A DNA stretch of 64,000 nt from positions 1 through 64,000 of the forward strand of contig NZ_RAZG01000003.1 of the NCBI RefSeq assembly GCF_003612565.1, written 5' to 3'. The notes under the pieces were generated by a model. It ran no database searches. It saw only the letters and a list, made by a program, of their open reading frames with translations, and was not told where the DNA came from. This document shows, piece after piece, positions 54,668 to 63,371 of this stretch. Position 1 is the first letter of the stretch, and each line of letters opens with the position of its first letter. Made by a program: the position numbers and the translations under genes. The stretch is from Roseburia sp. 1XD42-69 (lineage in GTDB: Bacteria; Bacillota; Clostridia; Lachnospirales; Lachnospiraceae).

Positions 54668-55628
54668 ATTTCAATCCACACTCCTGCACGGGGAGTGACA
54701 TTGCAGGAACGTGTCAAACATCGTCAGCATATCTATATTTCAATCCACACTCCCACACGGGGAGTGACAAGGGAAAAACGACTGATATGTAAAGCGGCAG
54801 AAGATTTCAATCCACACTCCCACACGGGGAGTGACGGATGCCGATTCGCACGGAATTCCTTCATTTTTCATTTCAATCCACACTCCCACACGGGGAGTGA
54901 CTCGTTGACCCCCAGAATGAGTATGAGGACATCGCAATTTCAATCCACACTCCCACACGGGGAGTGACAAGTGGCGATGCAAGACGGTTCGTTGAGTTGA
55001 TGATTTCAATCCACACTCCCACACGGGGAGTGACTGTAAGTACTTCTTTGCATCGGATATTTCATCCGAATTTCAATCCACACTCCCACACGGGGAGTGA
55101 CATATCTAACACTCCTGCAAGACAGGCAGATATGATATTTCAATCCACACTCCCACACGGGGAGTGACGCAAGCACTGTGGGCTGCTCCTGGCCAATAGT
55201 AAATTTCAATCCACACTCCCACACGGGGAGTGACGTTTGGCTGCAGCAGGCAATAGATGCGTACCAGGATTTCAATCCACACTCCCACACGGGGAGTGAC
55301 GAGGACTATACGGACGCCAACGGGTATTTACATCATTTCAATCCACACTCCCACACGGGGAGTGACATTTTCGTACTGATTTAGGGATTTTTTTAACTCG
55401 ATTTCAATCCACACTCCCACACGGGGAGTGACATTGTTACTTATGACTTAAATGATGGTAATAGGATTTCAATCCACACTCCCACACGGGGAGTGACCTC
55501 TTCTAACACTTTGATGTCGTTGTCTATATCATTTCAATCCACACTCCCACACGGGGAGTGACTTAATTCATTGATTTTCTTTATTAAATTTTCAAAATTT
55601 CAATCCACACTCCCACACGGGGAGTGAC
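54668..55628 (-). CRISPR. type I-C-like CRISPR array, 15 repeats and 14 spacers
   Basis: Fifteen 32-bp repeats, ATTTCAATCCACACTCCC continuing ACACGGGGAGTGAC on +, start at 54668, 54737, 54804, 54870, 54937, 55003, 55070, 55137, 55203, 55269, 55335, 55401, 55466, 55531 and 55597. Spacers are 33-37 bp and all different. On the minus strand the repeat begins GTCACTCCCCGTGT and ends GGATTGAAAT, the type I-C (Cas5d-processed) form, so the array is read from high to low coordinates. The first repeat on + (54668) has two changes in the middle, as is usual at the distal end. ORFs drawn across the array are artefacts of its 66-67-bp period. Confidence 0.97.
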
Positions 55629-55790
55629 AGCAAAATTACTGAATTTATCGGAAACTTTGCACTCTGATTTGTCTGATTCCAACAAAACTGCAACATAATA
55701 TACCCAGTTTGTTGAAATTATAGTGTTATTTTCACCCTAAACTTGGTGCGAACCTCCCTGGAAAATGATGTTCACTTAAGGTTCGCACAG
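55629..55790 (-). promoter_or_regulatory. CRISPR leader
   Basis: AT-rich DNA next to the undamaged last repeat, on the side where type I-C leaders lie. It holds a 9-bp inverted repeat, GTGCGAACC (55746-55754) and GGTTCGCAC (55780-55788). On the minus strand TATAAT (55724-55719) lies about 90 bases before the first repeat and could be the array promoter. No cas gene is found beyond it: the next 130 bases hold only a 25-codon minus-strand frame (55797-55874) without a ribosome site. Confidence 0.65.
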
Positions 55791-55922
55791 CCTATGTTAT
55801 TTGTATTCCTTTTGCATCATAGGATATAGGCCTTCTTTTTTTTCATAAATAATTGACATGAATTTATCTTCCATAACCAACTGTGAAGGGTACAGGATAC
55901 ACGCAAATGTTGAATTTTGAAG

Positions 55923-56123
55923 TTATTTGTGTTTGGTAAGGTATTTATACATGGCAGTATAAATCCAAAGCAGAATGGGGATAATTACGGTAGCGGCAAT
56001 GGAGGCCACGAAGAATTCAAAGGTGTGGGCATTACTGGTTAAAGCTAAAACCAGGCTGGTGAGGTAAAGCCCGGCTAAAAGTATAATTCCAAGAAGGGCT
56101 GATATTCGTTTCAGGTTTTTCAT
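55923..56123 (-). CDS. small two-helix membrane protein, unknown function
   Basis: 66 aa: a short basic N-terminus, helix about 7-29, helix about 38-60, basic tail (KYLTKHK). ATG 56123 follows AAAGGA; an in-frame ATG at 56228 has no ribosome site and lies at the CIRCE region. No family recognised. It stands where cas2 would be expected beside a type I-C array but is not a Cas protein. Confidence 0.65.
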   Translation of the reverse strand: MKNLKRISALLGIILLAGLYLTSLVLALTSNAHTFEFFVASIAATVIIPILLWIYTAMYKYLTKHK

Positions 56124-56157
56124 AAGATTTGTTCCTTTGCATAAAATGATAAGTATT

Positions 56158-56166
56158 ATTATAACA
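56158..56166 (-). promoter_or_regulatory. extended -10 promoter of small membrane protein gene
   Basis: TG-T-TATAAT on the minus strand (56166-56158). The CIRCE element lies about 50 bp upstream, so HrcA control of this gene is unlikely. Confidence 0.5.
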
Positions 56167-56217
56167 CAAGAATAGATAGAAAAATAGAGAGAGGACACAA
56201 ATAATTCACAATAATTA

Positions 56218-56244
56218 TTAGCACTCACTATTGACGAGTGCTAA
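56218..56244. promoter_or_regulatory. CIRCE element (HrcA operator)
   Basis: TTAGCACTC-N9-GAGTGCTAA, a perfect CIRCE inverted repeat (56218-56226 and 56236-56244). It overlaps the -35 of the hsp20 promoter, so HrcA should repress hsp20 until heat shock. Confidence 0.95.
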
Positions 56245-56259
56245 TAAAGGTGATATAGT
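56231..56259 (+). promoter_or_regulatory. heat-shock promoter of hsp20
   Basis: TTGACG (56231-56236) within CIRCE, 17-bp spacer, TATAGT (56254-56259). Confidence 0.75.
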
Positions 56260-56365
56260 ATAACCATCAAAGGAAATGAAACAAAAAATCCTTTGAGAAA
56301 CAACGACACCTGGATTTCTTCCATAGTGCTGAAAATATTATCATTCATGAAAGGGGATATGACGT

Positions 56366-56809
56366 ATGATGATGCCTAGTATTTTTGGAGAAAATTTATT
56401 GGATAACTTTATGGAGGGCTTTGCCTTTCCCGATATGGATAAGATTCTGTACGGAAACCACGGAAGGAACCTTATGAAAACCGATGTGAAGGAGAAAGAC
56501 GGAGGTTACGAGGTTGATATTGATTTGCCCGGTTTTAAGAAAGACGAGATTAAAATGCAGCTTAAGGACGGATATCTCACCGTAAATGCGGCAAAATCCA
56601 TGAACCGGGATGAGAAAAACGAGGCGGGCAGTTATATCAGGCGGGAACGCTATGCCGGCAGCATGAGCCGCAGTTTCTATGTGGGAGACCATGTGACAGA
56701 GCAGGATGTCCATCCCAAATATGAAAATGGAATTCTCACATTCCATATTCCAAAGGCACAGCCGAAAGCTGTGGAGGATAAGGGACATTATATTTCCATA
56801 GAGGGGTAA
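56366..56809 (+). CDS. hsp20: Hsp20/alpha-crystallin small heat-shock protein
   Basis: 147 aa ATP-independent holdase. N-terminal arm, alpha-crystallin domain about 38-140 (VDIDLPGFKKDEIKMQLKDG, then RRERYAGSMSRSFYV), with GILTFHIPK and a short C-terminal tail. Controlled by CIRCE/HrcA, with a long (~107 nt) 5' leader. Several ATG codons in a row at the start; 56366 is taken. Confidence 0.94.
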   Translation: MMMPSIFGENLLDNFMEGFAFPDMDKILYGNHGRNLMKTDVKEKDGGYEVDIDLPGFKKDEIKMQLKDGYLTVNAAKSMNRDEKNEAGSYIRRERYAGSMSRSFYVGDHVTEQDVHPKYENGILTFHIPKAQPKAVEDKGHYISIEG

Positions 56810-56820
56810 GTAAAATTAGT

Positions 56821-56852
56821 AAAACCTGTGGGCAATGCCTGCAGGTTTTTTT
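56821..56852 (+). terminator. intrinsic terminator of hsp20
   Basis: AAAACCTG (56821-56828) with CAGGTTTT (56841-56848) around an imperfect inner stem, then T-rich. Confidence 0.75.
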
Positions 56853-56936
56853 ACTGTGCTGTCAGGGAAAATAAAATTATCTTTCTTTCTGTATTAAGTC
56901 ATGTTATAATCCAAGAGATGAAAGGATGTGATGCTA

Positions 56937-57441
56937 TGGCATTGGCAGCAAGGGAATATTGGAGGACGAGAAAATAAACGGGGTGATATATGACATGTAC
57001 CCGGCGCCCGGATACCAGCACAGAATTATCAATAGCAATATTCATACGAAGATAAAAACAGGATTGAAAGACAGCATATGCCTTGTTACCATGGAAAACC
57101 TTGATTTTAAATATCATCCCGATGTAAACGATGATTATGTATGCTCGGATATCATGGTGATCTGTGACCGGAAATATCTAAAAGGGGGCACTTACAGCGG
57201 AGTGCCCAAGTTTATTGCCGAGACCTTAAGTCCCTCATCAGCCAGACGGGACAGGAGGGAAAAGAAAGATATTTATGAAGCCGCAGGGGTGGAGGAATAC
57301 TGGATTGTCACCCCTCATGGCTCTTTAGAAATATATTATCTCCAGGATGGAAGATATATTTTGGAACAGGGTTATGTTTTGCAGGAAGATAAAGAGGATG
57401 AGGATTATAAAAGTTTTTTGAGGATTTCAAGGTATATGTAA
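56937..57441 (+). pseudogene. Uma2 family nuclease-like gene with damaged 5' end
   Basis: The open part (from TTG 56959, about 160 aa) has Uma2 (DUF820, PD-(D/E)XK-like) features: EDEKINGVIYDMYPAP, VCSDIMVICDRK, PKFIAETLSPSSARRDRREK, YEAAGVEEYWIV. The family start M-A-L-A-A-R-E is found at ATG 56937 but in another frame, which stops after 13 codons, so a small deletion with a frameshift lies at about 56955-56962. Its C-terminus (SFLRISRYM) also looks short. Confidence 0.55.
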
Positions 57442-57500
57442 ATACGATAATCACACATATCACAGATGGGAACGAAAATGGGGAAAGACTGGTGAAAATT

Positions 57501-58472
57501 ATGGGTGGCTCAGTAATAGAAACGGAATCGGAAAAATTGATGCGTCAGGAAATAGCAGGGATGATAGGGATAGAATTATCGGAACCTGCATTAAATGTGG
57601 AATACGAAGTGTTAGAGTCTGTACAGGAGAATGGATATACGAGACATTGCATCGAATATGATTCTTATGGAGATAAAGTGAGCGCCTATCTGCTTTTCCC
57701 GGAAATTCTTGATCATAATCCGGCAATTCTTATCCATCACCAGCATAACAGAGAACATCATCTGGGAAAAAGTGAAGTCTGCGGTTTGGCAGGAGATCCG
57801 TTACAGGCGTTTGGGCCGGAACTGGCAAAAAAAGGGTTTGTAGTATTGGCGCCGGATTCCATATGTTTTGAAGACAGGCGGAAAGATACATCGGTGCAGG
57901 GATTTGACTTTTGGCAGCATTTTGATGAGATGTGTTACCGCATTTTAAAAGGAGACTATTTGATGAAGAAAGTAATAAATGATGCCATGTCGGGCATTAC
58001 ATTGCTTTCTCATCTGGATGGCGTCAATCCCAAAAGAATTGGAACTCTGGGACATTCCTATGGTGGAAATACGGTTTTATTTTTATCTGCGTTAGACCAG
58101 CGAATCGCCTACAGCTGCGCAAGCGGCAGTGCCTGTACCTTTGAAAATCGTATAAAAAACAATGTAGGAATTGAAATGGCAAGCGTAATTCCAAACTTCC
58201 ATGGAAAATATGATATTTATGATTTGGTCTCCTGTATTGCTCCAAGACGGCTGCTTCTTGTTTCCGGTGAAGAGGATAAAGATTCCAGAGATGCATCTTA
58301 TATTGTGGAAAAGGCCAGTTCAATCTATGGGAAATTAGACGCTTTGAACAATTTGCAGCACAATCAATATCCGGGCGGCCACGCATTAACAAAAGAAAGA
58401 TTCTGTGATATCATAGAGTGGCTTTGTGCGAATAATAATGAAATAAAAAATACAGGCAGGAAGGTTTTATGA
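57501..58472 (+). CDS. alpha/beta hydrolase (dienelactone hydrolase/acetyl-xylan-esterase-like)
   Basis: 323 aa. Nucleophile elbow GHSYGGN, acid in VSGEEDKDSRD and His in YPGGHALT: a complete triad. Family members hydrolyse dienelactones, acetyl groups or esters in the cytoplasm; no signal peptide. ATG 57501; GTG 57492 is an alternative. Its stop overlaps the start of the next gene (ATGA), so the two are translated together. Confidence 0.85.
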   Translation: MGGSVIETESEKLMRQEIAGMIGIELSEPALNVEYEVLESVQENGYTRHCIEYDSYGDKVSAYLLFPEILDHNPAILIHHQHNREHHLGKSEVCGLAGDPLQAFGPELAKKGFVVLAPDSICFEDRRKDTSVQGFDFWQHFDEMCYRILKGDYLMKKVINDAMSGITLLSHLDGVNPKRIGTLGHSYGGNTVLFLSALDQRIAYSCASGSACTFENRIKNNVGIEMASVIPNFHGKYDIYDLVSCIAPRRLLLVSGEEDKDSRDASYIVEKASSIYGKLDALNNLQHNQYPGGHALTKERFCDIIEWLCANNNEIKNTGRKVL

Positions 58473-60091
58473 AAGAAAAGAACATTTTAACCAATAAAAT
58501 TTATCTTTACCTCACGGAATTTTTTGCAGGGATGTCGGTAATGGCGGTGGAGCTTGGGGCGAGCAGGCTTTTAGCCCCTTATTTCAGCTCCTCCCAGATT
58601 GTGTGGACGATTATCATTGGGACGATTATGATTGCAATGGCTCTGGGGAATATATACGGGGGGAGGTATGCCGACAGAAATCCCAACCCGGATAAGCTTT
58701 ACGGCAGGATTTTGATTGCGGCCATATGGATTGGGGCAATTCCGGTTTTGGGGAAATATATTATTCTGGGGATTTCCGGTGTTTTGATTCTGGCGGTAAA
58801 TACGAATTTTTTAATTTGGGCGGGATTTTTAGCCTGCATGGTGATTTTTGTATTTCCACTGTTTCTTCTGGGCACTGTCACGCCGTCCCTGGTAAAATAT
58901 ACAGTGGACAGATTGGAGGACAGCGGTAAGACGGTGGGGCAGTTAAATGCTTCCAATACACTGGGAAGTATCCTCGGAACGTTTCTTCCCACCTTTGTCA
59001 CCATCCCGGCTGTGGGAACTTCCATTACGTTTCTTATTTTTGCAGGAATTTTGCTGGGCTTGGCATTGGCTTATTTTATCAGCACAAGAAGGGGGGCGAA
59101 AAAATCTGTAATAGGGACTGTCCTGTTTCTGATTTGCTGTTTTACGGGATATTCTGACAGTTTTGCTTTTTGGGAACATAATTTGACTTTTGAGGGGGAA
59201 TCCATATACAATTATCTTCAGGTAAAAGAGGACGAGAGGCAGGTGGTTTTGTCCACAAATGTGCTTTTCGGCGTGCAGTCCATTTTAAAGAAGGACGACA
59301 GTTTTACCGGGATGTATTATGACTATGCCCTTGCCGCACCCTTAATGGCAGGGGTGAAGGAGAAGGAGGGCTTTGATATTTTAGTGCTTGGAAACGGGAC
59401 GGGGACCTTTGCCAGGCAGTGCAAAAGATATTTTCCCCATGCCAGTGTGGAAGGGGTGGAGATTGACGGGAAAATCACGGAACTGGCAAAACAGTATTTT
59501 GAGATGCCGGAGGAAATAAAAGTCACAACCTATGACGGGCGGGCATACCTGAATGTGGTTGACAGAAAGTATGACGTGATTATGGTGGATGCCTACCAGG
59601 ACATTACCATACCCTTTCAAATGTCTTCTCTGGAGTTTTTTACTCTGGTGAAGGAGCATTTGAAAGAAGAGGGGGTTATGGTGGTAAATATGAATATGCG
59701 GGGACAAAAAGAGGGGAATATTAACCAGTATCTTGCTGACACTATTTCCCATGTGTTTTCTGAAATCTATACTGCGGATGTACCGGGAACTACAAACCGG
59801 GAATTGTTTGCTTCAGACAATCCAAATATGATTTCTGTGCTTAAGACAAACCAGGAAACTTTAAAAGAGGAGAAAACCACTGGAGGTACAGATCTGGCGG
59901 AAATGCTTAAACAGGTTTATGCAGGGATGAACCGCTATGTGCCCGGAAAGTATCTCATGACAGATGACAAGGCGCCGGTGGAACTTTTGGGGATGCAGGT
60001 AATTGACGATTTGATTCAGGGAGAAATTGGGTATTATAAAGATATTTTTAAAAAAGAAGGAATCCAGGGACTTTTAAATCATTTGAAATAA
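58469..60091 (+). CDS. fused MFS-like membrane domain / spermidine synthase-like protein
   Basis: 540 aa. About seven helices in the first ~220 residues, then a spermidine-synthase-like Rossmann domain (about 285-450): LVLGNGTGTFARQ, EGVEIDGKITELA and VDAYQDITIPFQM. Known as the fused MFS/spermidine synthase family, in which aminopropyl transfer is presumed but largely untested. The usual G-G-G-D-G SAM loop is replaced by G-N-G-T-G. Translationally coupled to the esterase. Confidence 0.85.
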   Translation: MKEKNILTNKIYLYLTEFFAGMSVMAVELGASRLLAPYFSSSQIVWTIIIGTIMIAMALGNIYGGRYADRNPNPDKLYGRILIAAIWIGAIPVLGKYIILGISGVLILAVNTNFLIWAGFLACMVIFVFPLFLLGTVTPSLVKYTVDRLEDSGKTVGQLNASNTLGSILGTFLPTFVTIPAVGTSITFLIFAGILLGLALAYFISTRRGAKKSVIGTVLFLICCFTGYSDSFAFWEHNLTFEGESIYNYLQVKEDERQVVLSTNVLFGVQSILKKDDSFTGMYYDYALAAPLMAGVKEKEGFDILVLGNGTGTFARQCKRYFPHASVEGVEIDGKITELAKQYFEMPEEIKVTTYDGRAYLNVVDRKYDVIMVDAYQDITIPFQMSSLEFFTLVKEHLKEEGVMVVNMNMRGQKEGNINQYLADTISHVFSEIYTADVPGTTNRELFASDNPNMISVLKTNQETLKEEKTTGGTDLAEMLKQVYAGMNRYVPGKYLMTDDKAPVELLGMQVIDDLIQGEIGYYKDIFKKEGIQGLLNHLK

Positions 60092-60100
60092 GTCCGCAGA

Positions 60101-60128
60101 AAAAACCCCGGCATTTGCCGGGGTTTTT
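60101..60128. terminator. strong intrinsic terminator
   Basis: AAAAACCCCGGCA, loop TT, TGCCGGGGTTTTT (60101-60128). A 13-bp stem, bidirectional in form. Confidence 0.9.
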
Positions 60129-60285
60129 AGGGGAGGATAAGTATTCTTGCATCTTTCGTTGAAATTCCTAAGAAACAGGTGGGGGTTGTTTCTTTAGGAA
60201 CAATAATAGTATGGCACAAAAAAATAGTTCTATACACTTTTTTATATTTTTTAAAATTTATGTTTTTAACAGCCGCAAAAAATAT

Positions 60286-60314
60286 TTGAAATATGCCCCG
60301 GTATTTGCTATAAT
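60286..60314 (+). promoter_or_regulatory. promoter of SEC-C gene
   Basis: TTGAAA (60286-60291), 17-bp spacer, extended TGC-TATAAT (60306-60314). Confidence 0.7.
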
Positions 60315-60370
60315 ACATTTGTATTTGCGTGGATATGCATTATCCCCAGAAGAAAAAGAAGGAGTAAATC

Positions 60371-60871
60371 ATGGCATTATTAGAGAGCTGGCAAAAGGTT
60401 GCCTATAATGAAAAGACAAACAAACAGGAATTGCAGAGATTTTGGCAGAGATATTTCTTAGTGGAAAAAGGCGTGTATGAAAAGCTTTTGGTGAATCCCG
60501 ACGAGCATGTGGAGGGAACGGTGAAAGAGCTTGCGGAAAAATACGAACTTAGTATTATGGATATGACCGGATTCTTAGATGGGATCAATGAGAGCCTGAT
60601 TACCCCCAATCCCATTGATACCATGGAAGAAGACACGGTGGTGAACTTAAATTTTGATAAAGAGAAACTCTACAAAAATATGGTGGAGGCAAGGGCTGAC
60701 TGGCTCTATGAGCTTCCTGCGTGGGAAGAAATCTTTGACCAGGAAACAAGGCACAGGCTGTATTTGGAGCAGAGAAAGTCAGGCACTGTTGTGACAGGCA
60801 AGAAAGTGGGGAGAAACGACCCATGTCCCTGCGGCAGCGGCAAGAAATATAAAAAGTGCTGCGGGAGATAA
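60371..60871 (+). CDS. SEC-C motif protein
   Basis: 166 aa. Ends with a SEC-C zinc-binding motif, [20 protein letters not shown], as at the C-terminus of SecA and in many small cytosolic proteins. The N-terminal ~130 residues are helical ([19 protein letters not shown]) and acidic. Possibly binds SecB-like partners, ribosomes or nucleic acid; function unknown. Strong own promoter with an extended -10. Confidence 0.85.
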   Translation: MALLESWQKVAYNEKTNKQELQRFWQRYFLVEKGVYEKLLVNPDEHVEGTVKELAEKYELSIMDMTGFLDGINESLITPNPIDTMEEDTVVNLNFDKEKLYKNMVEARADWLYELPAWEEIFDQETRHRLYLEQRKSGTVVTGKKVGRNDPCPCGSGKKYKKCCGR

Positions 60872-60895
60872 TATGTGAGGGATTTAAAAAAATCC

Positions 60896-60924
60896 TTTAC
60901 ATATGAGAAAGTTTGGAGTACTAT
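60896..60924 (+). promoter_or_regulatory. promoter of thrS leader
   Basis: TTTACA (60896-60901), 17-bp spacer, TACTAT (60919-60924). An inverted repeat from the end of the SEC-C gene (TATGTG...TTTACATA) overlaps the -35. Confidence 0.5.
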
Positions 60925-60930
60925 AACAAT

Positions 60931-61206
60931 ATCTTAAGATTTATAGAGAAAATGCGTGGATAAGAACAGTAAGCTGTGGAATGTATCAGAGAGAGATGCC
61001 TTTTGAGGATTTTAAAAGCGGTGGAAGCATCTTTGCAGGAAGCATCCGAAGACCATCTTGGAGCGGCTTTTAATAGAGCCCGGTGATTCCGTTATCGTCA
61101 GAATGAGATTTCCTTTCATATACTGCAAAGGAAAGAAAATTGGGTGGAACCACGGTAAATATCGTCCCTGCTGTAAGAAATTATAGCAGGGATTTTTTCT
61201 ATCAAA
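60931..61206 (+). ncRNA. T-box riboswitch (threonine) upstream of thrS
   Basis: The T-box itself, TGGGTGGAACCACGG (61141-61155), pairs with the 3' CCA-end of uncharged tRNA. It is followed by the terminator stem TCCCTGCT/AGCAGGGA (61165-61192) and TTTTTT. Upstream are a stem I AGTA (near 60986) and a probable ACC (Thr) specifier at 61052-61054 (GAAG-ACC-ATC). Uncharged tRNA-Thr should switch the terminator off and raise thrS expression. Confidence 0.85.
61165..61198 (+). terminator. T-box-controlled terminator
   Basis: TCCCTGCT, loop GTAAGAAATTAT, AGCAGGGA, then six T. It is the alternative structure to the T-box antiterminator. Confidence 0.9.
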
Positions 61207-61233
61207 ATTAAGTCAAATGAGAGGAGTTTAACC

Positions 61234-63198
61234 ATGAAAATTACATTGAAAGACGGCTCCGTAAAGGAGTACAGTGAAGCAAAATCCGTGTATGAAATTG
61301 CAAAAGACATAAGCGAAGGTTTAGCAAGGGTGGCGTGTGCCGGGGAGATTGACGGTGAAATTGTAGACCTCCGCACCCAGATAGACAGGGACGTGAACTT
61401 AAATATTGTGACAAGTAGTGATGAGGCAGGGCTGAAAGTCATCCGCCACACGGCCAGCCATGTTTTGGCGGAGGCGGTAAAACGCCTGTTTCCAGGGACA
61501 AAAATCACAATAGGCCCGGCCATTGCGGAAGGGTTTTATTATGATTTTGACGCTGAGCCTTTCTCCAGGGAAGATTTGGATAAACTGGAGGGGGAGATGA
61601 AAAAAATCATTAAAGAGGGACATGAAATTACCAGATTTACCCTTCCGAGGGATGAGGCCATAAAATTTATGGAGGAAAAAGGGGAACCTTTTAAAGTGGA
61701 GCTGATACAGGATTTGCCGGAGGATGCCCAGATTTCATTTTATGACCAGGGCGGCTTTGTAGACCTTTGCGCTGGGCCTCATTTAATGAGCACCAAGGGA
61801 ATTAAGGCATATAAACTGATTTCTTCCTCCATGGCTTACTGGCGGGGGGATTCCAACCGGGCAAAACTCCAGAGGATTTACGGTACGGCATTTAATAAGA
61901 AAGAAGAGTTAAAAGCCCATTTAGATCATCTGGAGGATATCAAAAAGCGGGACCACAACAAGCTTGGCCGTGAGATGGGACTTTTTACCACTGTGGATGT
62001 AATTGGCCAGGGACTGCCTTTGCTTTTACCCAAGGGGACAAAAATGGTTATGAAAATGCAGCGGTGGATTGAGGATTTGGAGGATAAGGAGTGGGGATAT
62101 GTGCGCACAAAAACTCCCCTTATGGCAAAATCTGACTTATATAAGATTTCCGGGCACTGGGATCACTACACAGACGGCATGTTTGTCTTAGGGGATGAGG
62201 AAAAGGATAAAGAGGTTTTTGCCCTGCGTCCCATGACCTGTCCTTTCCAGTATTATTGCTATAAAAGCGAACAGCATTCCTACCGTGACCTGCCTATCCG
62301 CTACGGCGAGACGTCCACTTTATTCAGAAATGAGGATTCCGGGGAAATGCACGGGCTTACCAGGGTGCGCCAGTTTACCATCTCAGAGGGGCATCTCATT
62401 GTGCGGCCGGACCAGATGGTAGAAGAGTTTAAGGGCTGCCTGGCCTTGGCAAAACACTGCCTTACCACTTTGGGGCTAGAGGAGGATGTGACATACCATC
62501 TCTCCAAATGGGATCCGGACAACAGGGATAAGTACATTGGAGAGCCGGAAGTCTGGGAGGAAACCCAGCAGCATATGCGGGATATTATGGATGAGCTTCA
62601 CATGAATTATGTGGAGGATGTGGGGGAAGCCGCTTTCTACGGACCAAAAGTAGACATTAATGCAAAGAACGTGTACGGCAAAGAGGACACCATGATTACC
62701 ATTCAGTGGGACGCACTTTTGGCGGAACAGTTTGATATGTATTATATTGACAAAGAGGGGAATAAAATTCGTCCCTGCATTATCCACAGAACATCCATCG
62801 GATGTTATGAGAGAACCTTAGCCTGGCTTATTGAAAAATATGCGGGGAAATTCCCCACATGGCTTTGCCCGGAGCAGGTGCGGATTCTTCCTATTTCCGA
62901 TAAATATGAAGATTATGCCAATAAAGTATGTGAGGAACTGAAAAAGAACGGCATTGACGTAACGGTGGATAACCGTTCGGAGAAAATCGGATTTAAAATC
63001 AGGGAGGCCCGCCTTGACAAACTTCCCTATATGCTTGTGGTGGGACAAAAAGAGGAGGAAGAGGAGACTGTCTCTGTGAGAAGCCGCTTTGCAGGAGATG
63101 AGGGAAGCAAAAAATTAAATGATTTTATTTCATTTATTAAAAAAGAAATTGACACAAAGGAAATCCGAAAAGAAGAAGCGGCAGAAGAAACAAAATAG
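61234..63198 (+). CDS. thrS: threonyl-tRNA synthetase
   Basis: 654 aa class II aminoacyl-tRNA synthetase. N-terminal TGS domain (to ~60), editing domain (RHTASHVLAEAVKRLFPG; His-x3-His motif), class II core with motif 2 RNEDSGEMHGLTRVRQFT, zinc-binding Cys in ALRPMTCPFQY and motif 3 IGCYERTLAWLIE; C-terminal anticodon-binding domain. T-box control upstream. RBS GAGAGGAG. Confidence 0.96.
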   Translation: MKITLKDGSVKEYSEAKSVYEIAKDISEGLARVACAGEIDGEIVDLRTQIDRDVNLNIVTSSDEAGLKVIRHTASHVLAEAVKRLFPGTKITIGPAIAEGFYYDFDAEPFSREDLDKLEGEMKKIIKEGHEITRFTLPRDEAIKFMEEKGEPFKVELIQDLPEDAQISFYDQGGFVDLCAGPHLMSTKGIKAYKLISSSMAYWRGDSNRAKLQRIYGTAFNKKEELKAHLDHLEDIKKRDHNKLGREMGLFTTVDVIGQGLPLLLPKGTKMVMKMQRWIEDLEDKEWGYVRTKTPLMAKSDLYKISGHWDHYTDGMFVLGDEEKDKEVFALRPMTCPFQYYCYKSEQHSYRDLPIRYGETSTLFRNEDSGEMHGLTRVRQFTISEGHLIVRPDQMVEEFKGCLALAKHCLTTLGLEEDVTYHLSKWDPDNRDKYIGEPEVWEETQQHMRDIMDELHMNYVEDVGEAAFYGPKVDINAKNVYGKEDTMITIQWDALLAEQFDMYYIDKEGNKIRPCIIHRTSIGCYERTLAWLIEKYAGKFPTWLCPEQVRILPISDKYEDYANKVCEELKKNGIDVTVDNRSEKIGFKIREARLDKLPYMLVVGQKEEEEETVSVRSRFAGDEGSKKLNDFISFIKKEIDTKEIRKEEAAEETK

Positions 63199-63231
63199 CA
63201 GAGGTATAAAAATAATTAAATTGCAGATACT

Positions 63232-63262
63232 AAGTCCGGCTGAAGTTTGGCCGGACTTTTTA
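63232..63262 (+). terminator. intrinsic terminator of thrS
   Basis: AAGTCCGGC (63232-63240) with GCCGGACTT (63250-63258), then TTT. Confidence 0.85.
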
Positions 63263-63268
63263 TGTCAA

Positions 63269-63310
63269 GGCCCGCATATGGAAGTTTACCGCTGATACGG
63301 TATGTGGGCC
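63269..63310 (+). other. leader hairpin before DUF1540 gene
   Basis: GGCCCGCATA (63269-63278) pairs with TATGTGGGCC (63301-63310) through one G-U, with an inner CCG/CGG stem. It lies about 60 bases before the DUF1540 start and has no T tract, so it is a candidate 5'-UTR structure rather than a terminator. Confidence 0.4.
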
Positions 63311-63371
63311 GCAGGGCGGGCAGAGGAAAATTTTCTCTGCTCAATTCAAAAATCAGGAAGGAGAAACCACT

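Noticed and set aside
54695-55384. Several ORFs of 60-94 codons on both strands across 54.7-55.4 kb.
   Set aside because: They are made by the CRISPR repeat period of about 66 bp and repeat the same residues; not genes.
55797-55874. A 25-codon minus-strand frame (M-E-D-K-F-M-S-I-I-Y-E-K) upstream of the leader, considered as a cas2 remnant.
   Set aside because: No Cas2 or other Cas motif, no ribosome site, too short to call.
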